Assembly (NCBI RefSeq): GCF_932526225.1
Contig: NC_064048.1
Location: forward strand, 11,725,665 to 11,789,664
DNA length: 64,000 bases
Source: Nematostella vectensis
Taxonomy: Eukaryota > Cnidaria > Anthozoa > Actiniaria > Edwardsiidae
Reading direction: 5' to 3'
Position 1 is the stretch's first letter; every line of letters starts with the position of its first letter. Positions 22,157 to 35,819 of this stretch are shown here, one piece after another. The notes under the pieces were generated by a model that was given only the letters and a program-made list of their open reading frames with translations, was not told the origin of the DNA and ran no database searches. The translations under genes and the position numbers were made by a program.

Positions 22157-23820
22157 TAACGTTTTTTAGTATTTTTTTATAATACTCATCAAAAAAGTGG
22201 TGTGACATAGGTTCGTCTACCTGATCCAGGATACTAAAGATACAGGCTTGATATGCATTATATACAGCTAGCAAAATGAGCTTGCTAGCTTTACTGATTA
22301 TTTGTATTCGATATTTTCCTAGTAAGAGAACAAAAATAAAAAGCAAAGAGTCGAGGAAGTAAACAAGTTATGTGATCTTTAATGCTTTATTAGGAGGGGT
22401 ACATTTTGTACAAAGAAGCATACATAGAATATGCTTAAAAGTGCAGTGTGATGAAGAGCTTTGCAATAGCTCTCCGGCCAGGACACAATGAATTTCAGTC
22501 AAATTCTAATGTTGACCTAAGAGCCTTTGGTCCATGTGGAAGACTTAAATTCAAAGGAAATGCCCACAAACTGTCAATAAACATTCAGTAAAATATCGAA
22601 TATTATTTTAACAAAGCATTGACAACTATTAAAGTTCAACTGTGTGTAGACAATTGAAAGCCTACAAGAAACACTGACTCCAGACATGCGCAGTGCCATG
22701 ACGCTGCCCCTTTAATGAGTGGAGAGGGGAGGGATACAAGTTTATTAAAAGTCTATTTGTGAGACCAACAAACTGGTTGAAAGAACAAGCGTGTCAATAG
22801 TAAAACAATTATTTGATTACAAAACTACTGTAGATTCCTTTGCACCAAGATAATAACACACATTATTTTGTTTGTTATTTAGGAGGAACGATACGAGCTC
22901 TACGAGACAAATGAGAAGTATTTATTACTCATCTAAATTATACACGTAAATAATAATATTCAAAAGAACTACTGTAACTAAGTAAGTAACACTCACATGT
23001 TTTTAAAATTTTAAATAAGTATACAGTTTCATTCAGATACATCTTGTGGTCACTGTGCCATCTACAGGGCCATACCCAAAGCACCTGTGCACCCCATCCA
23101 ACTAAGGGCATCGGCTGCACAGATGTTCCTGATAAATGGGGCAGGAAAATTTTCCGCGACACCGTGCTTTCATGGTCCCCCATGATTCCTTGTTGGGTGA
23201 AGCCCCTCTAGATGTTGACATGTCAACTTCGCAGTCACATGAAAGAAATGTCTAATAGTGTTTTGCAGTCAAGTTGGTTTACGATAATTGGTTACAATAG
23301 TTGGTTACAATAATTTTGAAAAATTGTTATCATAGCTATGGTCAAATACTGTACATAGAACTGCAAATAAAAAGACTAAAAAAAATAATAATAAAAATAA
23401 AGCAAAACTAAAAGTAAAGCAAAAAACGACAGAGACATTCTGTACACAATAAAAGACAATGCGCCCGCGTGCGTTACGATGCCACGCCGACATAGCGAGC
23501 CCCCAAGGGACCCAAAACGCCCACATAGACCTGTATTTTTTTTCATCCTATATCTCAGCGAGCTGTGCGTGGCGTAACCGTATTACAGGCCTGGGATCCT
23601 GGTTATTGTCCTCCCCATTAATGCGCGGGTTGGAATACCTTGCAAGAGTGTTGTACAGCATATTCGCCGGAAATATCGGTGCTTGGGGCCTTCGGGTTCT
23701 TTACAGCCTTCCGTAAAAGCCTTGTGCTGCCATACCGATTGGGTAATCCGTATGTATGGTTTCCGTTTTGTTCTTTAGGCCGGGTTCGATCCCAGGCCAA
23801 TGGCCTTTTTTTTTCTCTAT

Positions 23821-23862
<42 letters not shown>

Positions 23863-23870
23863 GTTCAAGA
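22157..23870 (+). repeat. Satellite monomer 14 (1714 bases)
   Basis: Carries T to C at 22385 (shared with monomers 16 and 19) and T to C at 22795 (shared with 3, 11, 19, 21). CTATGT precedes a 36-base poly-T (23822-23857). Box B is at 23783-23793. Confidence 0.98.
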
Positions 23871-25575
23871 TAACGTTTTTTTAGTATTTTTTTATAATAC
23901 TCATCAAAAAAGTGGTGTGACATAGGTTCGTCTACCTGATCCAGGATACTAAAGATACAGGCTTGATATGCATTATATACAGCTAGCAAAATGAGCTTGC
24001 TAGCTTTACTGATTATTTGTATTCGATATTTTCCTAGTAAGAGAACAAAAATAAAAAGCAAAGAGTCGAGGAAGTAAACAAGTTATGTGATCTTTAATGT
24101 TTTATTAGGAGGGGTACATTTTGTACAAAGAAGCATACATAGAATATGCTTAAAAGTGCAGTGTGATGAAGAGCTTTGCAATAGCTCTCCGGCCAGGACA
24201 CAATGAATTTCAGTCAAATTCTAATGTTGACCTAAGAGCCTTTGGTCCATGTGGAAGACTTAAATTCAAAGGAAATGCCCACAAACTGTCAATAAACATT
24301 CAGTAAAATATCGAATATTATTTTAACAAAGCATTGACAACTATTAAAGTTCAACTGTGTGTAGACAATTGAAAGCCTACAAGAAACACTGACTCCAGAC
24401 ATGCGCAGTGCCATGACGCTGCCCCTTTAATGAGTGGAGAGGGGAGGGATACAAGTTTATTAAAAGTCTATTTGTGAGACCAACAAACTGGTTGAAAGAA
24501 CAAGCGTGTTAATAGTAAAACAATTATTTGATTACAAAACTACTGTAGATTCCTTTGCACCAAGATAATAACACACATTATTTTGTTTGTTATTTAGGAG
24601 GAACGATACGAGCTCTACGAGACAAATGAGAAGTATTTATTACTCATCTAAATTATACACGTAAATAATAATATTCAAAAGAACTACTGTAACTAAGTAA
24701 GTAACACTCACATGTTTTTAAAATTTTAAATAAGTATACAGTTTCATTCAGATACATCTTGTGGTCACTGTGCCATCTACAGGGCCATACCCAAAGCACC
24801 TGTGCACCCCATCCAACTAAGGGCATCGGCTGCACAGATGTTCCTGATAAATGGGGCAGGAAAATTTTCCGCGACACCGTGCTTTCATGGTCCCCCATGA
24901 TTCCTTGTTGGGTGAAGCCCCTCTAGATGTTGACATGTCAACTTCGCAGTCACATGAAAGAAATGTCTAATAGTGTTTTGCAGTCAAGTTGGTTTACGAT
25001 AATTGGTTACAATAGTTGGTAACAATAATTTTGAATAATTGTTATCATAGCTATGGTCAAATACTGTACATAGAACTGCAAATAAAAAGACTAAAAAAAA
25101 TAATAATAAAAATAAAGCAAAACTAAAAGTAAAGCAAAAAACGACAGAGACATTCTGTACACAATAAAAGACAATGCGCCCGCGTGCGTTACGATGCCAC
25201 GCCGACATAGCGAGCCCCCAAGGGACCCAAAACGCCCACATAGACCTGTATTTTTTTTCATCCTATATCTCAGCGAGCTGTGCGTGGCGTAACCGTATTA
25301 CAGGCCTGGGATCCTGGTTATTGTCCTCCCCATTAATTCGCGGGTTGGAATACCTTGCAAGAGTGTTGTACAGCATATTCGCCGGAAATATCGGTGCTTG
25401 GGGCCTTCGGGTTCTTTACAGCCTTCCGTAAAAGCCTTGTGCTGCCATACCGATTGGGTAATCCGTATGTATGGTTTCCGTTTTGTTCTTTAGGCCGGGT
25501 TCGATCCCAGGCCAATGGCCTTTTTTTTTCTCTATGGTTTTTTTTTTTTTTTTTTTTTTTTTACACAGTTCAAGA
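23871..25575 (+). repeat. Satellite monomer 15 (1705 bases)
   Basis: Starts with T7 instead of T6 after TAACG (23875-23881), shared with monomer 25. Private changes are T to A at 25021, A to T at 25036 and G to T at 25338. The extra T shifts the minus-strand frame that runs into the poly-T. Poly-T is 25 bases (25538-25562); box B is at 25498-25508. Confidence 0.98.
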
Positions 25576-27239
25576 TAACGTTTTTTAGTATTTTTTTATA
25601 ATACTCATCAAAAAAGTGGTGTGACATAGGTTCGTCTACCTGATCCAGGATACTAAAGATACAGGCTTGATATGCATTATATACAGCTAGCAAAATGAGC
25701 TTGCTAGCTTTACTGATTATTTGTATTCGATATTTTCCTAGTAAGAGAACAAAAATAAAAAGCAAAGAGTCGAGGAAGTAAACAAGTTATGTGATCTTTA
25801 ATGCTTTATTAGGAGGGGTACATTTTGTACAAAAAAGCATACATAGAATATGCTTAAAAGTGCAGTGTGATGAAGAGCTTTGCAATAGCTCTCCGGCCAG
25901 GACACAATGAATTTCAGTCAAATTCTAATGTTGACCTAAGAGCCTTTGGTCCATGTGGAAGACTTAAATTCAAAGGAAATGCCCACAAACTGTCAATAAA
26001 CATTCAGTAAAATATCGAATATTATTTTAACAAAGCATTGACAACTATTAAAGTTCAACTGTGTGTAGACAATTGAAAGCCTACAAGAAACACTGACTCC
26101 AGACATGCGCAGTGCCATGACGCTGCCCCTTTAATGAGTGTAGAGGGGAGGGATACAAGTTTATTAAAAGTCTATTTGTGAGACCAACAAACTGGTTGAA
26201 AGAACAAGCGTGTTAATAGTAAAACAATTATTTGATTACAAAACTACTGTAGATTCCTTTGCACCAAGATAATAACACACATTATTTTGTTTGTTATTTA
26301 GGAGGAACGATACGAGCTCTACGAGACAAATGAGAAGTATTTATTACTCATCTAAATTATACACGTAAATAATAATATTCAAAAGAACTACTGTAACTAA
26401 GTAAGTAACACTCACATGTTTTTAAAATTTTAAATAAGTATACAGTTTCATTCAGATACATCTTGTGGTCACTGTGCCATCTACAGGGCCATACCCAAAG
26501 CACCTGTGCACCCCATCCAACTAAGGGCATCGGCTGCACAGATGTTCCTGATAAATGGGGCAGGAAAATTTTCCGCGACACCGTGCTTTCATGGTCCCCC
26601 ATGATTCCTTGTTGGGTGAAGCCCCTCTAGATGTTGACATGTCAACTTCGCAGTCACATGAAAGAAATGTCTAATAGTGTTTTGCAGTCAAGTTGGTTTA
26701 CGATAATTGGTTACAATAGTTGGTTACAATAATTTTGAAAAATTGTTATCATAGCTATGGTCAAATACTGTACATAGAACTGCAAATAAAAAGACTAAAA
26801 AAAATAATAATAAAAATAAAGCAAAACTAAAAGTAAAGCAAAAAACGACAGAGACATTCTGTACACAATAAAAGACAATGCGCCCGCGTGCGTTACGATG
26901 CCACGCCGACATAGCGAGCCCCCAAGGGACCCAAAACGCCCACATAGACCTGTATTTTTTTTCATCCTATATCTCAGCGAGCTGTGCGTGGCGTAACCGT
27001 ATTACAGGCCTGGGATCCTGGTTATTGTCCTCCCCATTAATGCGCGGGTTGGAATACCTTGCAAGAGTGTTGTACAGCATATTCGCCGGAAATATCGGTG
27101 CTTGGGGCCTTCGGGTTCTTTACAGCCTTCCGTAAAAGCCTTGTGCTGCCATACCGATTGGGTAATCCGTATGTATGGTTTCCGTTTTGTTCTTTAGGCC
27201 GGGTTCGATCCCAGGCCAATGGCCTTTTTTTTTCTCTAT

Positions 27240-27274
<35 letters not shown>

Positions 27275-27282
27275 GTTCAAGA
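25576..27282 (+). repeat. Satellite monomer 16 (1707 bases)
   Basis: Carries T to C at 25804 (shared with 14 and 19), and private G to A at 25834 and G to T at 26141. Poly-T is 28 bases (27242-27269); box B is at 27202-27212. Confidence 0.98.
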
Positions 27283-28946
27283 TAACGTTTTTTAGTATTT
27301 TTTTATAATACTCATCAAAAAAGTGGTGTGACATAGGTTCGTCTACCTGATCCAGGATACTAAAGATACAGGCTTGATATGCATTATATACAGCTAGCAA
27401 AATGAGCTTGCTAGCTTTACTGATTATTTGTATTCGATATTTTCCTAGTAAGAGAACAAAAATAAAAAGCAAAGAGTCGAGGAAGTAAACAAGTTATGTG
27501 ATCTTTAATGTTTTATTAGGAGGGGTACATTTTGTACAAAGAAGCATACATAGAATATGCTTAAAAGTGCAGTGTGATGAAGAGCTTTGCAATAGCTCTC
27601 CGGCCAGGACACAATGAATTTCAGTCAAATTCTAATGTTGACCTAAGAGCCTTTGGTCCATGTGGAAGACTTAAATTCAAAGGAAATGCCCACAAACTGT
27701 CAATAAACATTCAGTAAAATATCGAATATTATTTTAACAAAGCATTGACAACTATTAAAGTTCAACTGTGTGTAGACAATTGAAAGCCTACAAGAAACAC
27801 TGACTCCAGACATGCGCAGTGCCATGACGCTGCCCCTTTAATGAGTGGAGAGGGGAGGGATACAAGTTTATTAAAAGTCTATTTGTGAGACCAACAAACT
27901 GGTTGAAAGAACAAGCGTGTTAATAGTAAAACAATTATTTGATTACAAAACTACTGTAGATTCCTTTGCACCAAGATAATAACACACATTATTTTGTTTG
28001 TTATTTAGGAGGAACGATACGAGCTCTACGAGACAAATGAGAAGTATTTATTACTCATCTAAATTATACACGTAAATAATAATATTCAAAAGAACTACTG
28101 TAACTAAGTAAGTAACACTCACATGTTTTTAAAATTTTAAATAAGTATACAGTTTCATTCAGATACATCTTGTGGTCACTGTGCCATCTACAGGGCCATA
28201 CCCAAAGCACCTGTGCACCCCATCCAACTAAGGGCATCGGCTGCACAGATGTTCCTGATAAATGGGGCAGGAAAATTTTCCGCGACACCGTGCTTTCATG
28301 GTCCCCCATGATTCCTTGTTGGGTGAAGCCCCTCTAGATGTTGACATGTCAACTTCGCAGTCACATGAAAGAAATGTCTAATAGTGTTTTGCAGTCAAGT
28401 TGGTTTACGATAATTGGTTACAATAGTTGGTTACAATAATTTTGAAAAATTGTTATCATAGCTATGGTCAAATACTGTACATAGAACTGCAAATAAAAAG
28501 ACTAAAAAAAATAATAATAAAAATAAAGCAAAACTAAAAGTAAAGCAAAAAACGACAGAGACATTCTGTACACAATAAAAGACAATGCGCCCGCGTGCGT
28601 TACGATGCCACGCCGACATAGCGAGCCCCCAAGGGACCCAAAACGCCCACATAGACCTGTATTTTTTTTCATCCTATATCTCAGCGAGCTGTGCGTGGCG
28701 TAACCGTATTACAGGCCTGGGATCCTGGTTATTGTCCTCCCCATTAATGCGCGGGTTGGAATACCTTGCAAGAGTGTTGTACAGCATATTCGCCGGAAAT
28801 ATCGGTGCTTGGGGCCTTCGGGTTCTTTACAGCCTTCCGTAAAAGCCTTGTGCTGCCATACCGATTGGGTAATCCGTATGTATGGTTTCCGTTTTGTTCT
28901 TTAGGCCGGGTTCGATCCCAGGCCAATGGCCTTTTTTTTTCTCTAT

Positions 28947-28981
<35 letters not shown>

Positions 28982-28989
28982 GTTCAAGA
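27283..28989 (+). repeat. Satellite monomer 17 (1707 bases), consensus-like
   Basis: No substitution noticed. Poly-T is 28 bases (28949-28976); box B is at 28909-28919. Confidence 0.98.
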
Positions 28990-30652
28990 TAACGTTTTTT
29001 AGTATTTTTTTATAATACTCATCAAAAAAGTGGTGTGACATAGGTTCGTCTACCTGATCCAGGATACTAAAGATACAGGCTTGATATGCATTATATACAG
29101 CTAGCAAAATGAGCTTGCTAGCTTTACTGATTATTTGTATTCGATATTTTCCTAGTAAGAGAACAAAAATAAAAAGCAAAGAGTCGAGGAAGTAAACAAG
29201 TTATGTGATCTTTAATGTTTTATTAGGAGGGGTACATTTTGTACAAAGAAGCATACATAGAATATGCTTAAAAGTGCAGTGTGATGAAGAGCTTTGCAAT
29301 AGCTCTCCGGCCAGGACACAATGAATTTCAGTCAAATTCTAATGTTGACCTAAGAGCCTTTGGTCCATGTGGAAGACTTAAATTCAAAGGAAATGCCCAC
29401 AAACTGTCAATAAACATTCAGTAAAATATCGAATATTATTTTAACAAAGCATTGACAACTATTAAAGTTCAACTGTGTGTAGACAATTGAAAGCCTACAA
29501 GAAACACTGACTCCAGACATGCGCAGTGCCATGACGCTGCCCCTTTAATGAGTGGAGAGGGGAGGGATACAAGTTTATTAAAAGTCTATTTGTGAGACCA
29601 ACAAACTGGTTGAAAGAACAAGCGTGTTAATAGTAAAACAATTATTTGATTACAAAACTACTGTAGATTCCTTTGCACCAAGATAATAACACACATTATT
29701 TTGTTTGTTATTTAGGAGGAACGATACGAGCTCTACGAGACAAATGAGAAGTATTTATTACTCATCTAAGTTATACACGTAAATAATAATATTCAAAAGA
29801 ACTACTGTAACTAAGTAAGTAACACTCACATGTTTTTAAAATTTTAAATAAGTATACAGTTTCATTCAGATACATCTTGTGGTCACTGTGCCATCTACAG
29901 GGCCATACCCAAAGCACCTGTGCACCCCATCCAACTAAGGGCATCGGCTGCACAGATGTTCCTGATAAATGGGGCAGGAAAATTTACCGCGACACCGTGC
30001 TTTCATGGTCCCCCATGATTCCTTGTTGGGTGAAGCCCCTCTAGATGTTGACATGTCAACTTCGCAGTCACATGAAAGAAATGTCTAATAGTGTTTTGCA
30101 GTCAAGTTGGTTTACGATAATTGGTTACAATAGTTGGTTACAATAATTTTGAAAAATTGTTATCATAGCTATGGTCAAATACTGTACATAGAACTGCAAA
30201 TAAAAAGACTAAAAAAATAATAATAAAAATAAAGCAAAACTAAAAGTAAAGCAAAAAACGACAGAGACATTCTGTACACAATAAAAGACAATGCGCCCGC
30301 GTGCGTTACGATGCCACGCCGACATAGCGAGCCCCCAAGGGACCCAAAACGCCCACATAGACCTGTATTTTTTTTCATCCTATATCTCAGCGAGCTGTGC
30401 GTGGCGTAACCGTATTACAGGCCTGGGATCCTGGTTATTGTCCTCCCCATTAATGCGCGGGTTGGAATACCTTGCAAGAGTGTTGTACAGCATATTCGCC
30501 GGAAATATCGGTGCTTGGGGCCTTCGGGTTCTTTACAGCCTTCCGTAAAAGCCTTGTGCTGCCATACCGATTGGGTAATCCGTATGTATGGTTTCCGTTT
30601 TGTTCTTTAGGCCGGGTTCGATCCCAGGCCAATGGCCTTTTTTTTTCCCTAT

Positions 30653-30689
<37 letters not shown>

Positions 30690-30697
30690 GTTCAAGA
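28990..30697 (+). repeat. Satellite monomer 18 (1708 bases), linked-variant haplotype
   Basis: Carries three linked variants, A to G at 29770, T to A at 29986 and the A7 run at 30211-30217, also found together in monomers 20 and 30. The change at 29986 puts a stop in the minus-strand 81-codon frame. T to C at 30648 is private. Poly-T is 30 bases (30655-30684); box B is at 30615-30625. Confidence 0.98.
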
Positions 30698-32361
30698 TAA
30701 CGTTTTTTAGTATTTTTTTATAATACTCATCAAAAAAGTGGTGTGACATAGGTTCGTCTACCTGATCCAGGATACTAAAGATACAGGCTTGATATGCATT
30801 ATATACAGCTAGCAAAATGAGCTTGCTAGCTTTACTGATTATTTGTATTCGATATTTTCCTAGTAAGAGAACAAAAATAAAAAGCAAAGAGTCGAGGAAG
30901 TAAACAAGTTATGTGATCTTTAATGCTTTATTAGGAGGGGTACATTTTGTACAAAGAAGCATACATAGAATATGCTTAAAAGTGCAGTGTGATGAAGAGC
31001 TTTGCAATAGCTCTCCGGCCAGGACACAATGAATTTCAGTCAAATTCTAATGTTGACCTAAGAGCCTTTGGTCCATGTGGAAGACTTAAATTCAAAGGAA
31101 ATGCCCACAAACTGTCAATAAACATTCAGTAAAATATCGAATATTATTTTAACAAAGCATTGACAACTATTAAAGTTCAACTGTGTGTAGACAATTGAAA
31201 GCCTACAAGAAACACTGACTCCAGACATGCGCAGTGCCATGACGCTGCCCCTTTAATGAGTGGAGAGGGGAGGGATACAAGTTTATTAAAAGTCTATTTG
31301 TGAGACCAACAAACTGGTTGAAAGAACAAGCGTGTCAATAGTAAAACAATTATTTGATTACAAAACTACTGTAGATTCCTTTGCACCAAGATAATAACAC
31401 ACATTATTTTGTTTGTTATTTAGGAGGAACGATACGAGCTCTACGAGACAAATGAGAAGTATTTATTACTCATCTAAATTATACACGTAAATAATAATAT
31501 TCAAAAGAACTACTGTAACTAAGTAAGTAACACTCACATGTTTTTAAAATTTTAAATAAGTATACAGTTTCATTCAGATACATCTTGTGGTCACTGTGCC
31601 ATCTACAGGGCCATACCCAAAGCACCTGTGCACCCCATCCAACTAAGGGCATCGGCTGCACAGATGTTCCTGATAAATGGGGCAGGAAAATTTTCCGCGA
31701 CACCGTGCTTTCATGGTCCCCCATGATTCCTTGTTGGGTGAAGCCCCTCTAGATGTTGACATGTCAACTTCGCAGTCACATGAAAGAAATGTCTAATAGT
31801 GTTTTGCAGTCAAGTTGGTTTACGATAATTGGTTACAATAGTTGGTTACAATAATTTTGAAAAATTGTTATCATAGCTATGGTCAAATACTGTACATAGA
31901 ACTGCAAATAAAAAGACTAAAAAAAATAATAATAAAAATAAAGCAAAACTAAAAGTAAAGCAAAAAACGACAGAGACATTCTGTACACAATAAAAGACAA
32001 TGCGCCCGCGTGCGTTACGATGCCACGCCGACATAGCGAGCCCCCAAGGGACCCAAAACGCCCACATAGACCTGTATTTTTTTTCATCCTATATCTCAGC
32101 GAGCTGTGCGTGGCGTAACCGTATTACAGGCCTGGGATCCTGGTTATTGTCCTCCCCATTAATGCGCGGGTTGGAATACCTTGCAAGAGTGTTGTACAGC
32201 ATATTCGCCGGAAATATCGGTGCTTGGGGCCTTCGGGTTCTTTACAGCCTTCCGTAAAAGCCTTGTGCTGCCATACCGATTGGGTAATCCGTATGTATGG
32301 TTTCCGTTTTGTTCTTTAGGCCGGGTTCGATCCCAGGCCAATGGCCTTTTTTTTTCTCTAT

Positions 32362-32397
<36 letters not shown>

Positions 32398-32405
32398 GTT
32401 CAAGA
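30698..32405 (+). repeat. Satellite monomer 19 (1708 bases)
   Basis: Carries T to C at 30926 and T to C at 31336, the same pair as monomer 14. Poly-T is 29 bases (32364-32392); box B is at 32324-32334. Confidence 0.98.
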
Positions 32406-34068
32406 TAACGTTTTTTAGTATTTTTTTATAATACTCATCAAAAAAGTGGTGTGACATAGGTTCGTCTACCTGATCCAGGATACTAAAGATACAGGCTTGA
32501 TATGCATTATATACAGCTAGCAAAATGAGCTTGCTAGCTTTACTGATTATTTGTATTCGATATTTTCCTAGTAAGAGAACAAAAATAAAAAGCAAAGAGT
32601 CGAGGAAGTAAACAAGTTATGTGATCTTTAATGTTTTATTAGGAGGGGTACATTTTGTACAAAGAAGCATACATAGAATATGCTTAAAAGTGCAGTGTGA
32701 TGAAGAGCTTTGCAATAGCTCTCCGGCCAGGACACAATGAATTTCAGTCAAATTCTAATGTTGACCTAAGAGCCTTTGGTCCATGTGGAAGACTTAAATT
32801 CAAAGGAAATGCCCACAAACTGTCAATAAACATTCAGTAAAATATCGAATATTATTTTAACAAAGCATTGACAACTATTAAAGTTCAACTGTGTGTAGAC
32901 AATTGAAAGCCTACAAGAAACACTGACTCCAGACATGCGCAGTGCCATGACGCTGCCCCTTTAATGAGTGGAGAGGGGAGGGATACAAGTTTATTAAAAG
33001 TCTATTTGTGAGACCAACAAACTGGTTGAAAGAACAAGCGTGTTAATAGTAAAACAATTATTTGATTACAAAACTACTGTAGATTCCTTTGCACCAAGAT
33101 AATAACACACATTATTTTGTTTGTTATTTAGGAGGAACGATACGAGCTCTACGAGACAAATGAGAAGTATTTATTACTCATCTAAGTTATACACGTAAAT
33201 AATAATATTCAAAAGAACTACTGTAACTAAGTAAGTAACACTCACATGTTTTTAAAATTTTAAATAAGTATACAGTTTCATTCAGATACATCTTGTGGTC
33301 ACTGTGCCATCTACAGGGCCATACCCAAAGCACCTGTGCACCCCATCCAACTAAGGGCATCGGCTGCACAGATGTTCCTGATAAATGGGGCAGGAAAATT
33401 TACCGCGACACCGTGCTTTCATGGTCCCCCATGATTCCTTGTTGGGTGAAGCCCCTCTAGATGTTGACATGTCAACTTCGCAGTCACATGAAAGAAATGT
33501 CTAATAGTGTTTTGCAGTCAAGTTGGTTTACGATAATTGGTTACAATAGTTGGTTACAATAATTTTGAAAAATTGTTATCATAGCTATGGTCAAATACTG
33601 TACATAGAACTGCAAATAAAAAGACTAAAAAAATAATAATAAAAATAAAGCAAAACTAAAAGTAAAGCAAAAAACGACAGAGACATTCTGTACACAATAA
33701 AAGACAATGCGCCCGCGTGCGTTACGATGCCACGCCGACATAGCGAGCCCCCAAGGGACCCAAAACGCCCACATAGACCTGTATTTTTTTTCATCCTATA
33801 TCTCAGCGAGCTGTGCGTGGCGTAACCGTATTACAGGCCTGGGATCCTGGTTATTGTCCTCCCCATTAATGCGCGGGTTGGAATACCTTGCAAGAGTGTT
33901 GTACAGCATATTCGCCGGAAATATCGGTGCTTGGGGCCTTCGGGTTCTTTACAGCCTTCCGTAAAAGCCTTGTGCTGCCATACCGATTGGGTAATCCGTA
34001 TGTATGGTTTCCGTTTTGTTCTTTAGGCCGGGTTCGATCCCAGGCCAATGGCCTTTTTTTTTCTCTAT

Positions 34069-34104
<36 letters not shown>

Positions 34105-34112
34105 GTTCAAGA
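32406..34112 (+). repeat. Satellite monomer 20 (1707 bases), linked-variant haplotype
   Basis: Carries the same three variants as monomers 18 and 30: A to G at 33186, T to A at 33402 and A7 at 33627-33633. Poly-T is 29 bases (34071-34099); box B is at 34031-34041. Confidence 0.98.
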
Positions 34113-35776
34113 TAACGTTTTTTAGTATTTTTTTATAATACTCATCAAAAAAGTGGTGTGACATAGGTTCGTCTACCTGATCCAGGATACTAAAGATACA
34201 GGCTTGATATGCATTATATACAGCTAGCAAAATGAGCTTGCTAGCTTTACTGATTATTTGTATTCGATATTTTCCTAGTAAGAGAACAAAAATAAAAAGC
34301 AAAGAGTCGAGGAAGTAAACAAGTTATGTGATCTTTAATGTTTTATTAGGAGGGGTACATTTTGTACAAAGAAGCATACATAGAATATGCTTAAAAGTGC
34401 AGTGTGATGAAGAGCTTTGCAATAGCTCTCCGGCCAGGACACAATGAATTTCAGTCAAATTCTAATGTTGACCTAAGAGCCTTTGGTCCATGTGGAAGAC
34501 TTAAATTCAAAGGAAATGCCCACAAACTGTCAATAAACATTCAGTAAAATATCGAATATTATTTTAACAAAGCATTGACAACTATTAAAGTTCAACTGTG
34601 TGTAGACAATTGAAAGCCTACAAGAAACACTGACTCCAGACATGCGCAGTGCCATGACGCTGCCCCTTTAATGAGTGGAGAGGGGAGGGATACAAGTTTA
34701 TTAAAAGTCTATTTGTGAGACCAACAAACTGGTTGAAAGAACAAGCGTGTCAATAGTAAAACAATTATTTGATTACAAAACTACTGTAGATTCCTTTGCA
34801 CCAAGATAATAACACACATTATTTTGTTTGTTATTTAGGAGGAACGATACGAGCTCTACGAGACAAATGAGAAGTATTTATTACTCATCTAAATTATACA
34901 CGTAAATAATAATATTCAAAAGAACTACTGTAACTAAGTAAGTAACACTCACATGTTTTTAAAATTTTAAATAAGTATACAGTTTCATTCAGATACATCT
35001 TGTGGTCACTGTGCCATCTACAGGGCCATACCCAAAGCACCTGTGCACCCCATCCAACTAAGGGCATCGGCTGCACAGATGTTCCTGATAAATGGGGCAG
35101 GAAAATTTTCCGCGACACCGTGCTTTCATGGTCCCCCATGATTCCTTGTTGGGTGAAGCCCCTCTAGATGTTGACATGTCAACTTCGCAGTCACATGAAA
35201 GAAATGTCTAATAGTGTTTTGCAGTCAAGTTGGTTTACGATAATTGGTTACAATAGTTGGTTACAATAATTTTGAAAAATTGTTATCATAGCTATGGTCA
35301 AATACTGTACATAGAACTGCAAATAAAAAGACTAAAAAAAATAATAATAAAAATAAAGCAAAACTAAAAGTAAAGCAAAAAACGACAGAGACATTCTGTA
35401 CACAATAAAAGACAATGCGCCCGCGTGCGTTACGATGCCACGCCGACATAGCGAGCCCCCAAGGGACCCAAAACGCCCACATAGACCTGTATTTTTTTTC
35501 ATCCTATATCTCAGCGAGCTGTGCGTGGCGTAACCGTATTACAGGCCTGGGATCCTGGTTATTGTCCTCCCCATTAATGCGCGGGTTGGAATACCTTGCA
35601 AGAGTGTTGTACAGCATATTCGCCGGAAATATCGGTGCTTGGGGCCTTCGGGTTCTTTACAGCCTTCCGTAAAAGCCTTGTGCTGCCATACCGATTGGGT
35701 AATCCGTATGTATGGTTTCCGTTTTGTTCTTTAGGCCGGGTTCGATCCCAGGCCAATGGCCTTTTTTTTTCTCTAT

Positions 35777-35811
<35 letters not shown>

Positions 35812-35819
35812 GTTCAAGA
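34113..35819 (+). repeat. Satellite monomer 21 (1707 bases)
   Basis: Carries the shared T to C at 34751 but not the second variant of monomers 14 and 19. Poly-T is 28 bases (35779-35806); box B is at 35739-35749. Confidence 0.98.
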
